Made by a program: the position numbers and the translations under genes
Notes under the pieces: generated by a model
The model's input: only the letters and a program-made list of their open reading frames with translations
Told to the model about the DNA's origin: nothing
The model's database searches: none
In this document: positions 26,302 through 34,783 of the stretch, piece by piece
How positions within the stretch are numbered: position 1 is the first letter of the stretch
Layout: each line of letters starts with the position of its first letter
NCBI GenBank assembly: GCA_944324905.1
Contig: CALUYB010000014.1
Span: 1 to 37,315 of the forward strand
Reading direction: 5' to 3'
Source of the DNA: Candidatus Gastranaerophilales bacterium
Lineage (GTDB): Bacteria; Cyanobacteriota; Vampirovibrionia; Gastranaerophilales; Gastranaerophilaceae
DNA: 37,315 nt

Positions 26302-27735
26302 ATGAAAAAAAATTTCATAAAACGCACAAAAATAGTCGCAACTATCGGCCCTGCAGTGGATACAAAAGAGGCCATAAAGGAACTTTTGAAAGCAGGGGCT
26401 AATGTTTTTAGGCTAAACACATCCCATGGCACAATGGAGGATCATAGGGAAAAGTTTAATCTGATAAGGCAGGTTTCTAAAGAATTAGATGTCTATTGTG
26501 CAATTATGATAGACTTGCAAGGACCAAAAATCAGAGTAGGAAATTTAATTAAAGAAATTGAACTTAAAAATGGCGAGCAAGTAATATTTTCGCATATGCA
26601 AAATCAAGAGGATGAAAATATTATCCCTGTTGATTATCAAGGCATTACAAATGATGTTAAAAAAGACAGTAAAATTTTACTTGATGATGGCAAAATTGCA
26701 GCAACCGTTGATAAAGTTGAGGGGGATAAAGTCTATGCCACCATTACAAACGGCGGCATTTTAAAATCAAGAAAAGGTTTAAATATCCCCGGTTCAACCG
26801 CAAGTTTAGACGCTGTAACTAAAAAGGACGTTGAATACATTAAATTTGCAACTGAGATGGGTGCTGATTTTATAGCACTTTCTTTTGTAAGACAAAAAGA
26901 AGATGTCTTGCTTGCAAAAAAATATATAAATGATTTTAATTCTAATATTCCGGTCATCGCAAAGCTTGAAAAACCGCAAGCAATTGACAATTTAGAGGAA
27001 ATAATCTCGGCTGCCGATTGCATTATGGTTGCACGCGGCGACTTAGGAATTGAGCTTTCCCCTGTTGAAGTCCCGATTTACCAAAAATTAATAATTAGTG
27101 AATGTAACAAACAGAAAAAGCCTGTTATTGTTGCAACACAAATGCTTGAATCAATGATAAACGAGCCTATACCAACGCGAGCAGAAGTGTCAGACGTTGC
27201 AAATGCAATAATAGACGGTGCTGACGCCGTTATGCTCTCTGGTGAAACATCTGTCGGCAATTTTGCAATAAAAGCAGTGCAAACAATGTCGCAAATAGCT
27301 CAACACACTGAAAACAGTGTATTTTATGAATTTGACAAAGATTTTCAAGTGTCTGAGGATATGGCACTTACAAGACAGGCAATTGTTTTCGGTGCAGATA
27401 AAATGCTTAAATATGTAAACGCTAAGGCAGTTTTAAGCTTTTCGCATTTTGGATATTCAACAAGGCTTATGTCAAAACTAAAACCATCTGTCCCGATTAT
27501 TTTAGTTTCAGATTTAGAAGAAACTTGTCGCAAAATGTCACTAAATTGGGGCGTTTACCCTTTTCATAAAAAATGGGACGGCGTTTTAACATGTGATATA
27601 CTTTTAAAAATTGACGAGTTTTTAATTAATGAGGCAGGGTTAGACAAGGGTGATTACGTTGTAATTACAGGCTCTGCGCCAAACCTTATTACCGGAAGAA
27701 CAAATTTTGTCAGAGTTCATAAAATTGGTACATAA
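26302..27735 (+). CDS. pyk: Pyruvate kinase
   Basis: A 477-residue glycolytic enzyme producing pyruvate and ATP from phosphoenolpyruvate. Blocks seen: T-K-I-V-A-T-I-G-P-A at the N-terminus, F-R-L-N-T-S-H-G, D-L-Q-G-P-K-I-R-V-G, the active-site stretch I-A-K-L-E-K-P-Q-A, V-A-R-G-D-L-G-I-E, and M-L-E-S-M-I...P-T-R-A-E-V-S-D-V-A-N-A. It has the regulatory C-terminal domain but no PEP-utiliser extension. A CGGAG site precedes the ATG. Monocistronic, with a strong terminator. Confidence 0.97.
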   Translation: MKKNFIKRTKIVATIGPAVDTKEAIKELLKAGANVFRLNTSHGTMEDHREKFNLIRQVSKELDVYCAIMIDLQGPKIRVGNLIKEIELKNGEQVIFSHMQNQEDENIIPVDYQGITNDVKKDSKILLDDGKIAATVDKVEGDKVYATITNGGILKSRKGLNIPGSTASLDAVTKKDVEYIKFATEMGADFIALSFVRQKEDVLLAKKYINDFNSNIPVIAKLEKPQAIDNLEEIISAADCIMVARGDLGIELSPVEVPIYQKLIISECNKQKKPVIVATQMLESMINEPIPTRAEVSDVANAIIDGADAVMLSGETSVGNFAIKAVQTMSQIAQHTENSVFYEFDKDFQVSEDMALTRQAIVFGADKMLKYVNAKAVLSFSHFGYSTRLMSKLKPSVPIILVSDLEETCRKMSLNWGVYPFHKKWDGVLTCDILLKIDEFLINEAGLDKGDYVVITGSAPNLITGRTNFVRVHKIGT

Positions 27736-27765
27736 AATTAAGCCCCGCAATCGCGGGGCTTAATT
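27736..27765. terminator. Bidirectional terminator, pyk and EF-hand gene
   Basis: A 13-bp stem with core AGCCCCGC / GCGGGGCT and loop AATC lies right after the pyk stop, followed by TTTTA. The convergent gene ends three bases beyond. T-runs exist on both sides. Confidence 0.88.
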
Positions 27766-27767
27766 TT

Positions 27768-28748
27768 TTAAATTTCTTCTTCCTCTTCGAGGATGTCTTT
27801 TTCAAAAAGATTTTCTTCGCCATTACTTGAATCAATTTTATCAGTTTCACGCGCATAGTCTTTAGATAAAGCGATAGCATCTTGAGCTGACAACTCGTAA
27901 TCAACATTATATTCTGATTTAATTTTGTCAGCAGCCTTTTCAATTGCTTCAATACTTGGTCTGCCATTGCCACTGTAACCGGAAAGAGCTTCCTCAAATA
28001 CGAGTTTTTCAAATTTTGCTTGGCTTATTGAATTTTCTTCTTCGTTTTCATCTTTTTTCTTAACCTTAGAACCATCTTCATTTGCACTGTCTATTAACTC
28101 TTGAGTCTTTTGTCTTGATTCTTCAAGTTTTTCTACAGCTTCTTCTTGATTAGCTCTACTTTTTTGTATTTGTTCCAATAACAAATTCTGTTGCATTTTT
28201 GCAACATCCAATGCGCTTGGACCGTCTTGTGTTGCCTGCGCACCATTGCCTGCAGAAGAAACTCCAATACTATTTGTAACATCACCCAATATTTCGTTCA
28301 GAAAAATTTCTTCGGCTTCCAAAGCGCCATTACCGTTAGCATCAGCAATTTTAATGGTTGAATTACCGTCAGAAAAAGTATAAATAGCAATAGAACCGTT
28401 TGTTACATCTTTGTCATAATGTCCGTCAAATTTATTATCAACAATATAAGATGTTGAACGATACTCAACACTGCATTGCAAACCTGCACTTCTCGCCGCG
28501 CTAATAATCTCATTACTTTGCATTACAGATTTACCGCCAAATAAAGAAGCAACCTTACTTTGTAACTGTGCATCGCCGGCTTCATCGCCCACACTTTGCA
28601 AAAGTTCTTCTTTAAGATCGCTACTTAGGGCATTTGCATAATCAGCAAAGTTTGCCTCACCATTACCAAGAGCGGTAGTTCCAAGTCCCCTTGCTTTTAT
28701 GCTTTGCAGGAACTCATCGTATGATTTTCCAATTCCGTCTGTACTCAT
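27768..28748 (-). CDS. EF-hand protein with coiled coil
   Basis: A 326-residue acidic protein with no signal peptide. I place the start at 28748, where AAAGGAG lies eight bases upstream; a TTG 21 bases earlier is less likely. A canonical calcium-binding EF-hand loop D-A-N-G-N-G-A-L-E-A-E-E is at 136-147. Residues about 185-240 are a Gln/Glu/Lys-rich coiled coil, followed by a charged linker and a Ser/Gly segment (S-G-Y-S-G-N-G-R-P-S). Only one complete EF-hand is evident; D-A-x-x-x-L pairs elsewhere are too weak. Function unknown; possibly a calcium-responsive scaffold. Confidence 0.65.
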   Translation of the reverse strand: MSTDGIGKSYDEFLQSIKARGLGTTALGNGEANFADYANALSSDLKEELLQSVGDEAGDAQLQSKVASLFGGKSVMQSNEIISAARSAGLQCSVEYRSTSYIVDNKFDGHYDKDVTNGSIAIYTFSDGNSTIKIADANGNGALEAEEIFLNEILGDVTNSIGVSSAGNGAQATQDGPSALDVAKMQQNLLLEQIQKSRANQEEAVEKLEESRQKTQELIDSANEDGSKVKKKDENEEENSISQAKFEKLVFEEALSGYSGNGRPSIEAIEKAADKIKSEYNVDYELSAQDAIALSKDYARETDKIDSSNGEENLFEKDILEEEEEI

Positions 28749-28841
28749 TTTGCTTGCTCCTTTAACCAAATATATTACACTTCACTACATTTATCGGCAA
28801 AACATAGAAAATATTTAGAAATCAAATACCCAAACTTTACA

Positions 28842-28854
28842 TTTTGTAACAAAA
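28842..28854. promoter_or_regulatory. Palindrome TTTTGTAACAAAA between divergent genes
   Basis: 6-1-6 inverted repeat between the EF-hand and radical SAM genes, followed by CTACC. It matches the palindrome at 1736-1748 except for the central base. Possible shared operator; unproven. Confidence 0.3.
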
Positions 28855-28905
28855 CTACCTTAAATGTATGGTTTTATTAACTATTTATAGCACTATACTA
28901 ATAAA

Positions 28906-30711
28906 ATGAAAGTATTAATGTTATTTCCTCCACAATGGACACCAATTAGCCCACACTTTGCAATACCTTCCCTAAGTGCACAGCTTAAAAAGGCAGGTTT
29001 TGAAACAAAGGTTTATGACTTAAATATAGAATTTTACGATAAAATTTTAACAAAAAATTATATCCTTGATAGTGCTGAAAAAGCAATAAGAGGACAAGAT
29101 GAACTAATAAAAGAAATTTCAAAACACCATTCAAAAGGCAAAGACTTTAGCGAATATCCCTTTGATATTCAAAACAAAATGGTAAGGTATTCCAAGGTTA
29201 AAGAATATATTACACAAAAACCCTCTGAGCTTATAAAAATAGCAGAATTTGCAGATGAGGCAAAAGCTGCAATAAAAGATAAACAGGCATTTTACAAGCC
29301 TGAAATTTTAATTAAATCCATGAGCATTATTGACGAGGCACTGGACATTGTTTCACTGCCTTATTACCCGTCAAAAATCAGTCTGGATACATATAATAAC
29401 CCATTTTTCAGATTTAACTACGAAACAATTAAATACTACGTTTTTGACAAAAGCACAAATATGTTCATAGACTTTTACAAGTCAAAAATTGAAGAATTTA
29501 AAAAATTTGACGCACAGTATATAGGTATTTCAATTAACTCATCAAGTCAAATTGTCCCTGGGCTAACCCTTGCAAACATGCTTAAAAACTCTCTAAATGC
29601 CCATATAAACATTGGAGGAAATTTCTTTGGTAGAGTAGTTGACGCCCTTAAAGATAAACCTGAATTTTTTAAACTATTCTGCCACAGTTTACTGGTTGAG
29701 GAAGGCGAGTTGCCTGTTGTAGAGCTTGCAAGACACATTAACGGCGAAATAAATATTGAAGATGTTTCAAATCTTGTTTATCCAAAAGACGGGAAAATCA
29801 TCGTTAATCCAAAAAAAGAACCGCTAAAACTCAATGATATGGCAAATGTTTGCCTTGATGACTATGATTTTGAAAAATACTTTGCGCCTGAAATAATTCT
29901 GCCTTTTCAATCATCCAGGGGCTGCTACTGGGGCAAATGCAGTTTTTGCGATCAGGGTTTCGGACAAAATTACAATGTAAAAAATCCGCAAAAATTGGTG
30001 GATGAATTTAAAGAAATTAAAGAGAAATATAATATTGACAAGTTTGAATTTATAGATGAATCGGTAGGCCCAACCTATTTAAAAGAGCTTTCAGATACCA
30101 TTGAGAGGGAAAATGTAAAAGTAAATTACTTTATGGATGCGCGTTTAGAGTCAGCTTTTAGTTATGAAATTTTAAATAAAGCGCACAGATACGGGCTAAA
30201 AATGATTTTATGGGGACTGGAATCTGGTTCTGATAAAATTATGAAGCTTATTAATAAAGGCATAGATTTAGATAAAAGACTTGAAATATTAAAAAATTCA
30301 TCAGAGTGTGGAATATGGAATTTTGCATTTATATTTTTTGGATTTCCAGCTGAAACAAAAGAAGACGCCTACAAGACAATAGAATTACTGGTAAAAAACA
30401 AAGATATAATCCACTCCTACGGCAGAAGTGTTTTTACTATGGGAAAACATACAAAACTAAGAGAAAACCCTGAAGCCTACGGCATTACAAACGTATACCC
30501 AGCGGTAGATGAATTTATGCCAAGTTATGTTTTTGAATCTTCGGGAATGAATAAAAATGAACTGGATGAAATTTTAAAACTATGCACAAGTACTTGCCTT
30601 GCAGCATACAATAACCCTGCTTGGATGTATTTAAGATATAGAGAATATTTGTTTTTATATTTAACAAAATACACTATAAAAGAGTTACAAAATTATAAAT
30701 TGAGATTGTGA
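28906..30711 (+). CDS. Radical SAM protein with B12-binding-like N-terminus
   Basis: A 601-residue enzyme. The N-terminus (V-L-M-L-F-P-P-Q-W...G-F-E-T-K-V-Y-D-L-N) has the Rossmann start of B12-binding domains but no D-x-H-x-x-G, as in many class B methylase relatives. Residues 80-200 are an unusually long insertion. The iron-sulfur site is R-G-C-Y-W-G-K-C-S-F-C (C340, C345, C348), spaced C-x4-C-x2-C rather than C-x3-C-x2-C. The SAM-domain core includes F-I-D-E-S-V-G-P, G-L-E-S-G-S-D and F-I-F-F-G-F-P-A-E-T. Substrate unknown. The downstream 106-residue gene begins after seven bases and is probably co-transcribed. Confidence 0.85.
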   Translation: MKVLMLFPPQWTPISPHFAIPSLSAQLKKAGFETKVYDLNIEFYDKILTKNYILDSAEKAIRGQDELIKEISKHHSKGKDFSEYPFDIQNKMVRYSKVKEYITQKPSELIKIAEFADEAKAAIKDKQAFYKPEILIKSMSIIDEALDIVSLPYYPSKISLDTYNNPFFRFNYETIKYYVFDKSTNMFIDFYKSKIEEFKKFDAQYIGISINSSSQIVPGLTLANMLKNSLNAHINIGGNFFGRVVDALKDKPEFFKLFCHSLLVEEGELPVVELARHINGEINIEDVSNLVYPKDGKIIVNPKKEPLKLNDMANVCLDDYDFEKYFAPEIILPFQSSRGCYWGKCSFCDQGFGQNYNVKNPQKLVDEFKEIKEKYNIDKFEFIDESVGPTYLKELSDTIERENVKVNYFMDARLESAFSYEILNKAHRYGLKMILWGLESGSDKIMKLINKGIDLDKRLEILKNSSECGIWNFAFIFFGFPAETKEDAYKTIELLVKNKDIIHSYGRSVFTMGKHTKLRENPEAYGITNVYPAVDEFMPSYVFESSGMNKNELDEILKLCTSTCLAAYNNPAWMYLRYREYLFLYLTKYTIKELQNYKLRL

Positions 30712-30718
30712 GGTAAAA

Positions 30719-31039
30719 ATGTTTGACGAAAATTTTAGCGAAAAAGATGACAAAACTTTGCAAATTGCAAAAGAACGTGAACAAATTAAACAAAAAATGG
30801 CTCAAAAACTAAAGGACATTAAGTTTACAGACGATGAAATTAAAAGCGTAATACAAATAATTGATTCAACTGAAGGAAAAATTGAAGCCCTAAAATCAAG
30901 CTTAATTGGCACAAATATAAATACTGATGACCCAACGCCTGCTATGGCACATGTTTTAGTTCAAATTAAGCAGCTTGAAATAGATATGGCAGAAAACATT
31001 AAAAAGCGCATAGCGCAAATACAAGCAACTAAAAAATAA
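30719..31039 (+). CDS. Small coiled-coil hypothetical protein
   Basis: A 106-residue charged protein, helical throughout, with two coiled-coil stretches (about 15-60 and 75-106) separated by G-T-N-I-N-T-D-D-P-T-P-A. No membrane segment, signal or metal motif. GAGG lies about seven bases before the ATG, seven bases after the radical SAM gene, and a good terminator follows, so it is the second gene of that operon. I do not recognise the family. Confidence 0.6.
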   Translation: MFDENFSEKDDKTLQIAKEREQIKQKMAQKLKDIKFTDDEIKSVIQIIDSTEGKIEALKSSLIGTNINTDDPTPAMAHVLVQIKQLEIDMAENIKKRIAQIQATKK

Positions 31040-31065
31040 AATGAGCCCAAAAGGCTCATTTTTTT
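31039..31065 (+). terminator. Intrinsic terminator of the radical SAM operon
   Basis: AAATGAGCC / GGCTCATTT with loop CAAAA, then TTTT; it begins at the stop codon of the 106-residue gene. Confidence 0.9.
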
Positions 31066-31070
31066 ATAAA

Positions 31071-31531
31071 CTAATTACCAAAAATATAAATAGGCAAATT
31101 ATATTCATGTGCAAAATTTAAAAAATCCTCCGGTATTTCATCTAAAGAATCAACTTTTGCAGCAAAATATTATCCAGATTTAAGTCTGTTTTTATTAAAT
31201 TAGGAACAGTTTGTCTGTATTGTACAAATGTTTTATCTTCTCCGGTAATAATTTTGCTAAAAAGGCTAAAATTCTTTTTATGACCGGAATACTGATCAAT
31301 ATAAAAAGCACTTGCTATGTTAGACAATGCCTCAGCACCTGATACATTCATAATTTTATACATTATTTTTGCAAAAAACTGCACTACACGCTGCATTATG
31401 CCAAAATGGTAGAGAATATTTACAATAGCAAGCACAAAAATAATTGTTATAATAAGCTTTGTAGCAAATAAGAAATTTGCACCTATGTTATATCCCTGAA
31501 CACTAAAACCACCCCCAACAACCCAAAACAA
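31071..31531 (-). pseudogene. Nucleoside transporter (CNT/NupC) fragment with frameshifted tail
   Basis: The open frame 31142-31531 encodes 129 residues. Residues about 13-75 match the central part of concentrative nucleoside transporters (N-F-L-F-A-T-K, N-I-L-Y-H-F-G-I-M-Q-R-V-V, S-G-A-E-A-L-S). Family members have about 400 residues, so this is a remnant. Its first residues come from flanking palindromic-repeat DNA and it would need a TTG start. The part after A-S-A-F does not look like CNT. A one-base shift near 31168 extends the reading by about 34 residues to a stop at 31071 (ending L-P-I-Y-I-F-G-N). It appears to be a chimera of two decayed genes. Confidence 0.65.
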
Positions 31532-31555
31532 CCAAAACCGTCACCCTGAACGACC

Positions 31556-31805
31556 ACCCTGTCACCCTGAATTTATTTCAGGGTCTAACAAACCTACTGG
31601 GCAGGGTTTTATTAACTTATACATTAAAATTTTTAAGCACCAACTTTTCAGATGCTGAAACAAGTTCAGCATGACGGAGTAGTGTATTCAATATGACAAA
31701 GATGCTGAAAAAAGTTCAGCATGACAAAGGTTTGTGTGTTCAGCATGACAAAGGGGTACCACTCTGAACGACCCATAACGTCACCCTGAATTTATTTCAG
31801 GGTCT
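31556..31805. repeat. Cluster of two short palindromic repeat families (no gene, 31532-31971)
   Basis: Family A: a 26-bp unit with arms ACCCTGAA/TTCAGGGT at 31561-31586 and 31780-31805, each preceded at about 15 bases by CTGAACGACC. Family B: a 25-bp unit with arms ATGCTGAA/TTCAGCAT at 31651-31675 and 31701-31725, plus half copies near 31688 and 31738. They resemble REP-like intergenic elements. From 31806 to 31971 I see no gene, only AT-rich debris. Confidence 0.85.
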
Positions 31806-31971
31806 TACAATTTTGCGCATAAAAAAGCGAGCCGACAAACATTTTGAACCCGTCCAAAAATCTTTTATCGCAACCCCGAATATAGATGACAGGTAGTTTT
31901 ATCGACTCACATATACATAATACACTATTTTTTATACGGTTTTATCGCCCGCAAGAATTAACCCGAAAGCA

Positions 31972-32727
31972 TTAATTTTTAAAATTACCATAAAGATAAT
32001 TTAAAATATAATTTGCGCACAAAAGTCCGCTAAATGCAGGCACTACAGGGGTAGAGGCAGGTGTGAATTTTGTAAGCTCTATTTGTGTGCCATCCTTTTT
32101 AACTATTTTTTCAATATTTTTAACTTTTTCTAGCGATTTTGGTTTCTCATCACTCCAAACTGCATTTAAACCATGCTCAATGCCCTCTTTTTTAAGACAG
32201 GCTAAAACATTTTTAGTAAAAGCGCATTTTGTATTAATTTGCGAAATATCGCTGACTTTTAGCCTTGACCCGTCAAGTCTGTTGCCTGCACCAAAAGAGG
32301 TTATAACATTTATTTTCCTGTCGTAGCAGTATTTTAAAAGAGTTATTTTTGCCCTCAAAGAATCAATTGCATCTACAACAAAGTCAAATTTTTGGGTAAA
32401 AATTTGCTCATTTTGAACTCCGTCGTAAAAATCATCAAAAATTGTTAAACTAACATCAGGATTAATATCCTTTAGCCTTTTTTCAAAAACTTCTGTCTTT
32501 TTAAGCCCCACTGTTGAATTTAGCGCAATAATTTGCCTGTTAATATTACTTTTTGAAACAACATCAAAATCAACAAGAGTAAAATTTTTAATGCCGGCTC
32601 GGCACAGCATTTCAAGTGCATATCCGCCAACACCGCCTAAACCAAAGATTGCAATATTTAAATGTGATAAAAATTCTTGAAAATCCTTACCCCAATACAT
32701 TTCATTTCTTGAAAAAACACTGTCCAT
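31972..32727 (-). CDS. tcdA: tRNA threonylcarbamoyladenosine dehydratase
   Basis: A 251-residue ThiF/E1-like enzyme that cyclises t6A at position 37 of ANN-decoding tRNAs to ct6A using ATP. The nucleotide loop is G-L-G-G-V-G-G-Y-A (33-41). D-F-D-V-V-S-x-S-N-I-N-R-Q and the later S-F-G-A-G-N-R-L-D segment, with a D-I-S-x-T-K/N-T-K-C variant near the C-terminal half, point to TcdA rather than ThiF or MoeB. Length is near the usual 250-270. Its start overlaps the upstream permease stop by one base. The link to a sugar transporter is probably only an operon accident. Confidence 0.9.
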   Translation of the reverse strand: MDSVFSRNEMYWGKDFQEFLSHLNIAIFGLGGVGGYALEMLCRAGIKNFTLVDFDVVSKSNINRQIIALNSTVGLKKTEVFEKRLKDINPDVSLTIFDDFYDGVQNEQIFTQKFDFVVDAIDSLRAKITLLKYCYDRKINVITSFGAGNRLDGSRLKVSDISQINTKCAFTKNVLACLKKEGIEHGLNAVWSDEKPKSLEKVKNIEKIVKKDGTQIELTKFTPASTPVVPAFSGLLCANYILNYLYGNFKN

Positions 32728-33572
32728 CAGCCTTTTACAGCCCCTTCGTTTTGACCTGAAATAAAATATTTTTGCAAAGAAATAAAGAAAATCATAATAG
32801 GTACAATTGAAACCATAGAACCTGCCGCAATTAGTCTGTAGTTTGCACTAAATGCGCCTTGCAGGTTATTAATGCCGACAGGCAAAGTAAAGAGAGTTTC
32901 CCTTGTCAAAACAATGCTTGGCCAGAGAAATTCGCCCCAGCTGCCTATAAAAGTAAATATTGCAAGGACAGCTAGAGATGGTTTAATCATAGGCAAAAGT
33001 ATGTTAAAGAAAATTTGCCACGAGTTACAACCGTCAACTACGGCACTTTCTTCCAGCTCTTTTGGAATAGTTAAAAAAGCTTGTCTTAAAAGGAAAATTC
33101 CAAAAGCATTAACCGCAAAAGGCGCAATCATGCCTATATAGCCTGGGATAATGCCAAAAGAATCAACTAAATTAAGCTTTAGAGTAATTATATAAACAGG
33201 CAGCATTATTGCTTGGAAAGGCACCATAATAGTTGCAAGCACAGCAAAAAATGCGAGCTTTTTGCCGAAAAACTCCATTCTGGCAAGGGGGTATGCCGCC
33301 ATTGCAGATAAAATTAAATTTAAAACAACAGTAAAAAATGCCACAATAAAGCTGTTTAAAACGTATTTTAAAATAGGTACAAGCCTTAAAACTTCTCTAA
33401 AATTATCAAGAGTAGGCTCTTTTGGTAAAAATACAGGCGGGTATTGAAAAATATTTTCGCTTGCACCTTTAAGAGCGGTTGAGAGCAGCCACAAAAAGGG
33501 TAACAGCGACAAAATACAAACCGTTATCAAAATTGCATGTGCAAAAAAACCTTTAAAAAAATTCTTAATCAC
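32727..33572 (-). CDS. ABC sugar transporter permease (MalG/UgpE type)
   Basis: A 281-residue inner-membrane permease with six predicted membrane segments, the first at about 12-33. The EAA loop is E-E-S-A-V-V-D-G-C-N-S-W-Q-I-F-F-N-I-L-L, followed by P-M-I-K-P-S, which docks the ATPase. Length and the N-terminal W-L-L-S-T-A-L-K match the carbohydrate-uptake type 1 family. Its start overlaps the partner permease by four bases. Substrate cannot be deduced; binding protein and ATPase are not in the window. Confidence 0.92.
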   Translation of the reverse strand: MIKNFFKGFFAHAILITVCILSLLPFLWLLSTALKGASENIFQYPPVFLPKEPTLDNFREVLRLVPILKYVLNSFIVAFFTVVLNLILSAMAAYPLARMEFFGKKLAFFAVLATIMVPFQAIMLPVYIITLKLNLVDSFGIIPGYIGMIAPFAVNAFGIFLLRQAFLTIPKELEESAVVDGCNSWQIFFNILLPMIKPSLAVLAIFTFIGSWGEFLWPSIVLTRETLFTLPVGINNLQGAFSANYRLIAAGSMVSIVPIMIFFISLQKYFISGQNEGAVKG

Positions 33573-34438
33573 AGTCCGTATTTTTTCCTTTCAAATACAA
33601 AAATATTAATCAATGAGAAAGCCATGACCACAACAAGCAAAATAACCGACGCTGCACTTGCAAGCCCCAAATCAAGATTTTCAAAAGCTTTTTCATATAT
33701 ATAATAAACAATTGTTTTTGTAGAATCCAACGGTCCGCCACGTGTCATTACATAAATTTCAACAAAAACCTTAAGGGCAGATATTGAACTTATAGTTGAC
33801 ACAAGAGCAATAACAGGCATAATATGCGGAACCGTTACCGTCATATGTTTTTGCCACTCATTTGCCCCATCCACATCGGCTGCTTCATACAATTCTTTTG
33901 GCACACTCATTGATGCCGATAAGTAAATCATCATATAGTAACCAATGCCCTTAAAAATAGTAACAAGGGCTACTGAAAACATTGCAAATCTTGGGTCAGA
34001 AAGCCAACCGATTGATGGTAAGTGCAAAATATTTAAGAAATAATTTAAAAGTCCCTCCGGCGCATAAAGCCATTTAAAAGCAATAGCAACAACAACAATT
34101 GAAACAACAACGGGAAGGTAAATTATTAATTTATATAGCGTTTTAAAGCGTATTTTGGAATTTAAAACTATTGCCAAAAATAGCGGAAAAATAACCAAAA
34201 ATGGTACACATAAAACTAAAAAATAAAATGTATTTAAAATTGTTTTTAAAAACTGCGGATTTTTTACAAGATAAATGTAATTTGCCCAACTGGTGAATTG
34301 CGGGGAGTAAATATCTTTTGAATAATCAAAAAAGCTTAGGTGTAATGTTTGAAAAAACGGTACAAAAAAGAATACCGCAAGAACCGCAAAAGCGGGGATT
34401 AAAAAGAAATATGGTGTTAAACGAAAAATAAAACTCAT
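33569..34438 (-). CDS. ABC sugar transporter permease (MalF/UgpA type)
   Basis: A 289-residue inner-membrane permease, partner of the preceding one. It has about six membrane segments, starting P-Y-F-F-L-I-P-A-F-A-V-L, and an EAA loop E-A-A-D-V-D-G-A-N-E-W-Q-K followed by P-H-I-M-P. It is the first gene of a three-gene minus-strand unit (this permease, the MalG type, tcdA). No substrate-binding protein precedes it, which is unusual for this family; a shared ATPase and a distant binding gene are expected elsewhere. No strong Shine-Dalgarno at the ATG. Confidence 0.92.
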   Translation of the reverse strand: MSFIFRLTPYFFLIPAFAVLAVFFFVPFFQTLHLSFFDYSKDIYSPQFTSWANYIYLVKNPQFLKTILNTFYFLVLCVPFLVIFPLFLAIVLNSKIRFKTLYKLIIYLPVVVSIVVVAIAFKWLYAPEGLLNYFLNILHLPSIGWLSDPRFAMFSVALVTIFKGIGYYMMIYLSASMSVPKELYEAADVDGANEWQKHMTVTVPHIMPVIALVSTISSISALKVFVEIYVMTRGGPLDSTKTIVYYIYEKAFENLDLGLASAASVILLVVVMAFSLINIFVFERKKYGL

Positions 34439-34503
34439 CAGCTAAATAATAATTGAACTAAGGAAAAAATTCAATTTTATATTTAAAAAATGTAAAAAAT
34501 ATG

Positions 34504-34532
34504 TTAAAATACTTAATGAAGGCATTGATAAT
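34504..34532 (+). promoter_or_regulatory. Promoter of the 66-residue gene
   Basis: TTAAAA, 17-base spacer, GATAAT (34527-34532), 50 bases before the ATG. The -10 is good, the -35 weak. Confidence 0.5.
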
Positions 34533-34582
34533 ATGGCAAAAAATATTGTGTTTAGGTTTTGTATATGTGAAGGAGGCAAGGC

Positions 34583-34783
34583 ATGATTCCACCTGTTGAA
34601 ATGAAACCGCAAAAGTCAGTAAATTTTTCAGGCATGAAAAAATCTTTTAGCGACCCGCTTGATGCCAGAAATGCTTATGCAAAAGTCATTCAAGACAACA
34701 AAAACATATTAGAGAAAGAAAGTTTAAAATTTAAAAAAGGCGTACCCTCGCAAAATGGCAAAAAAGTTGATTTAATAGGGTAG
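34583..34783 (+). CDS. 66-residue [NS]FxG-motif peptide
   Basis: A basic 66-residue protein with V-N-F-S-G at 14-18, then a Lys-rich charged stretch and no membrane segment. The strong AAGGAGG site six bases before the ATG, a promoter-like sequence and a dedicated terminator support it as a real gene despite its size. The motif is shared with larger proteins in the window. It could be a stand-alone carrier of that tag or a shortened relic. Function unknown. Confidence 0.65.
   Translation: MIPPVEMKPQKSVNFSGMKKSFSDPLDARNAYAKVIQDNKNILEKESLKFKKGVPSQNGKKVDLIG

Noticed and set aside
27710..28012. Minus-strand open frame of 100 codons
   Set aside because: It is an alternative frame of the EF-hand gene's 3' end and spans the pyk terminator.
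31142..31531. Functional small membrane protein
   Set aside because: It covers only a central piece of the CNT fold, needs a TTG start in repeat DNA and ends in unrelated sequence.
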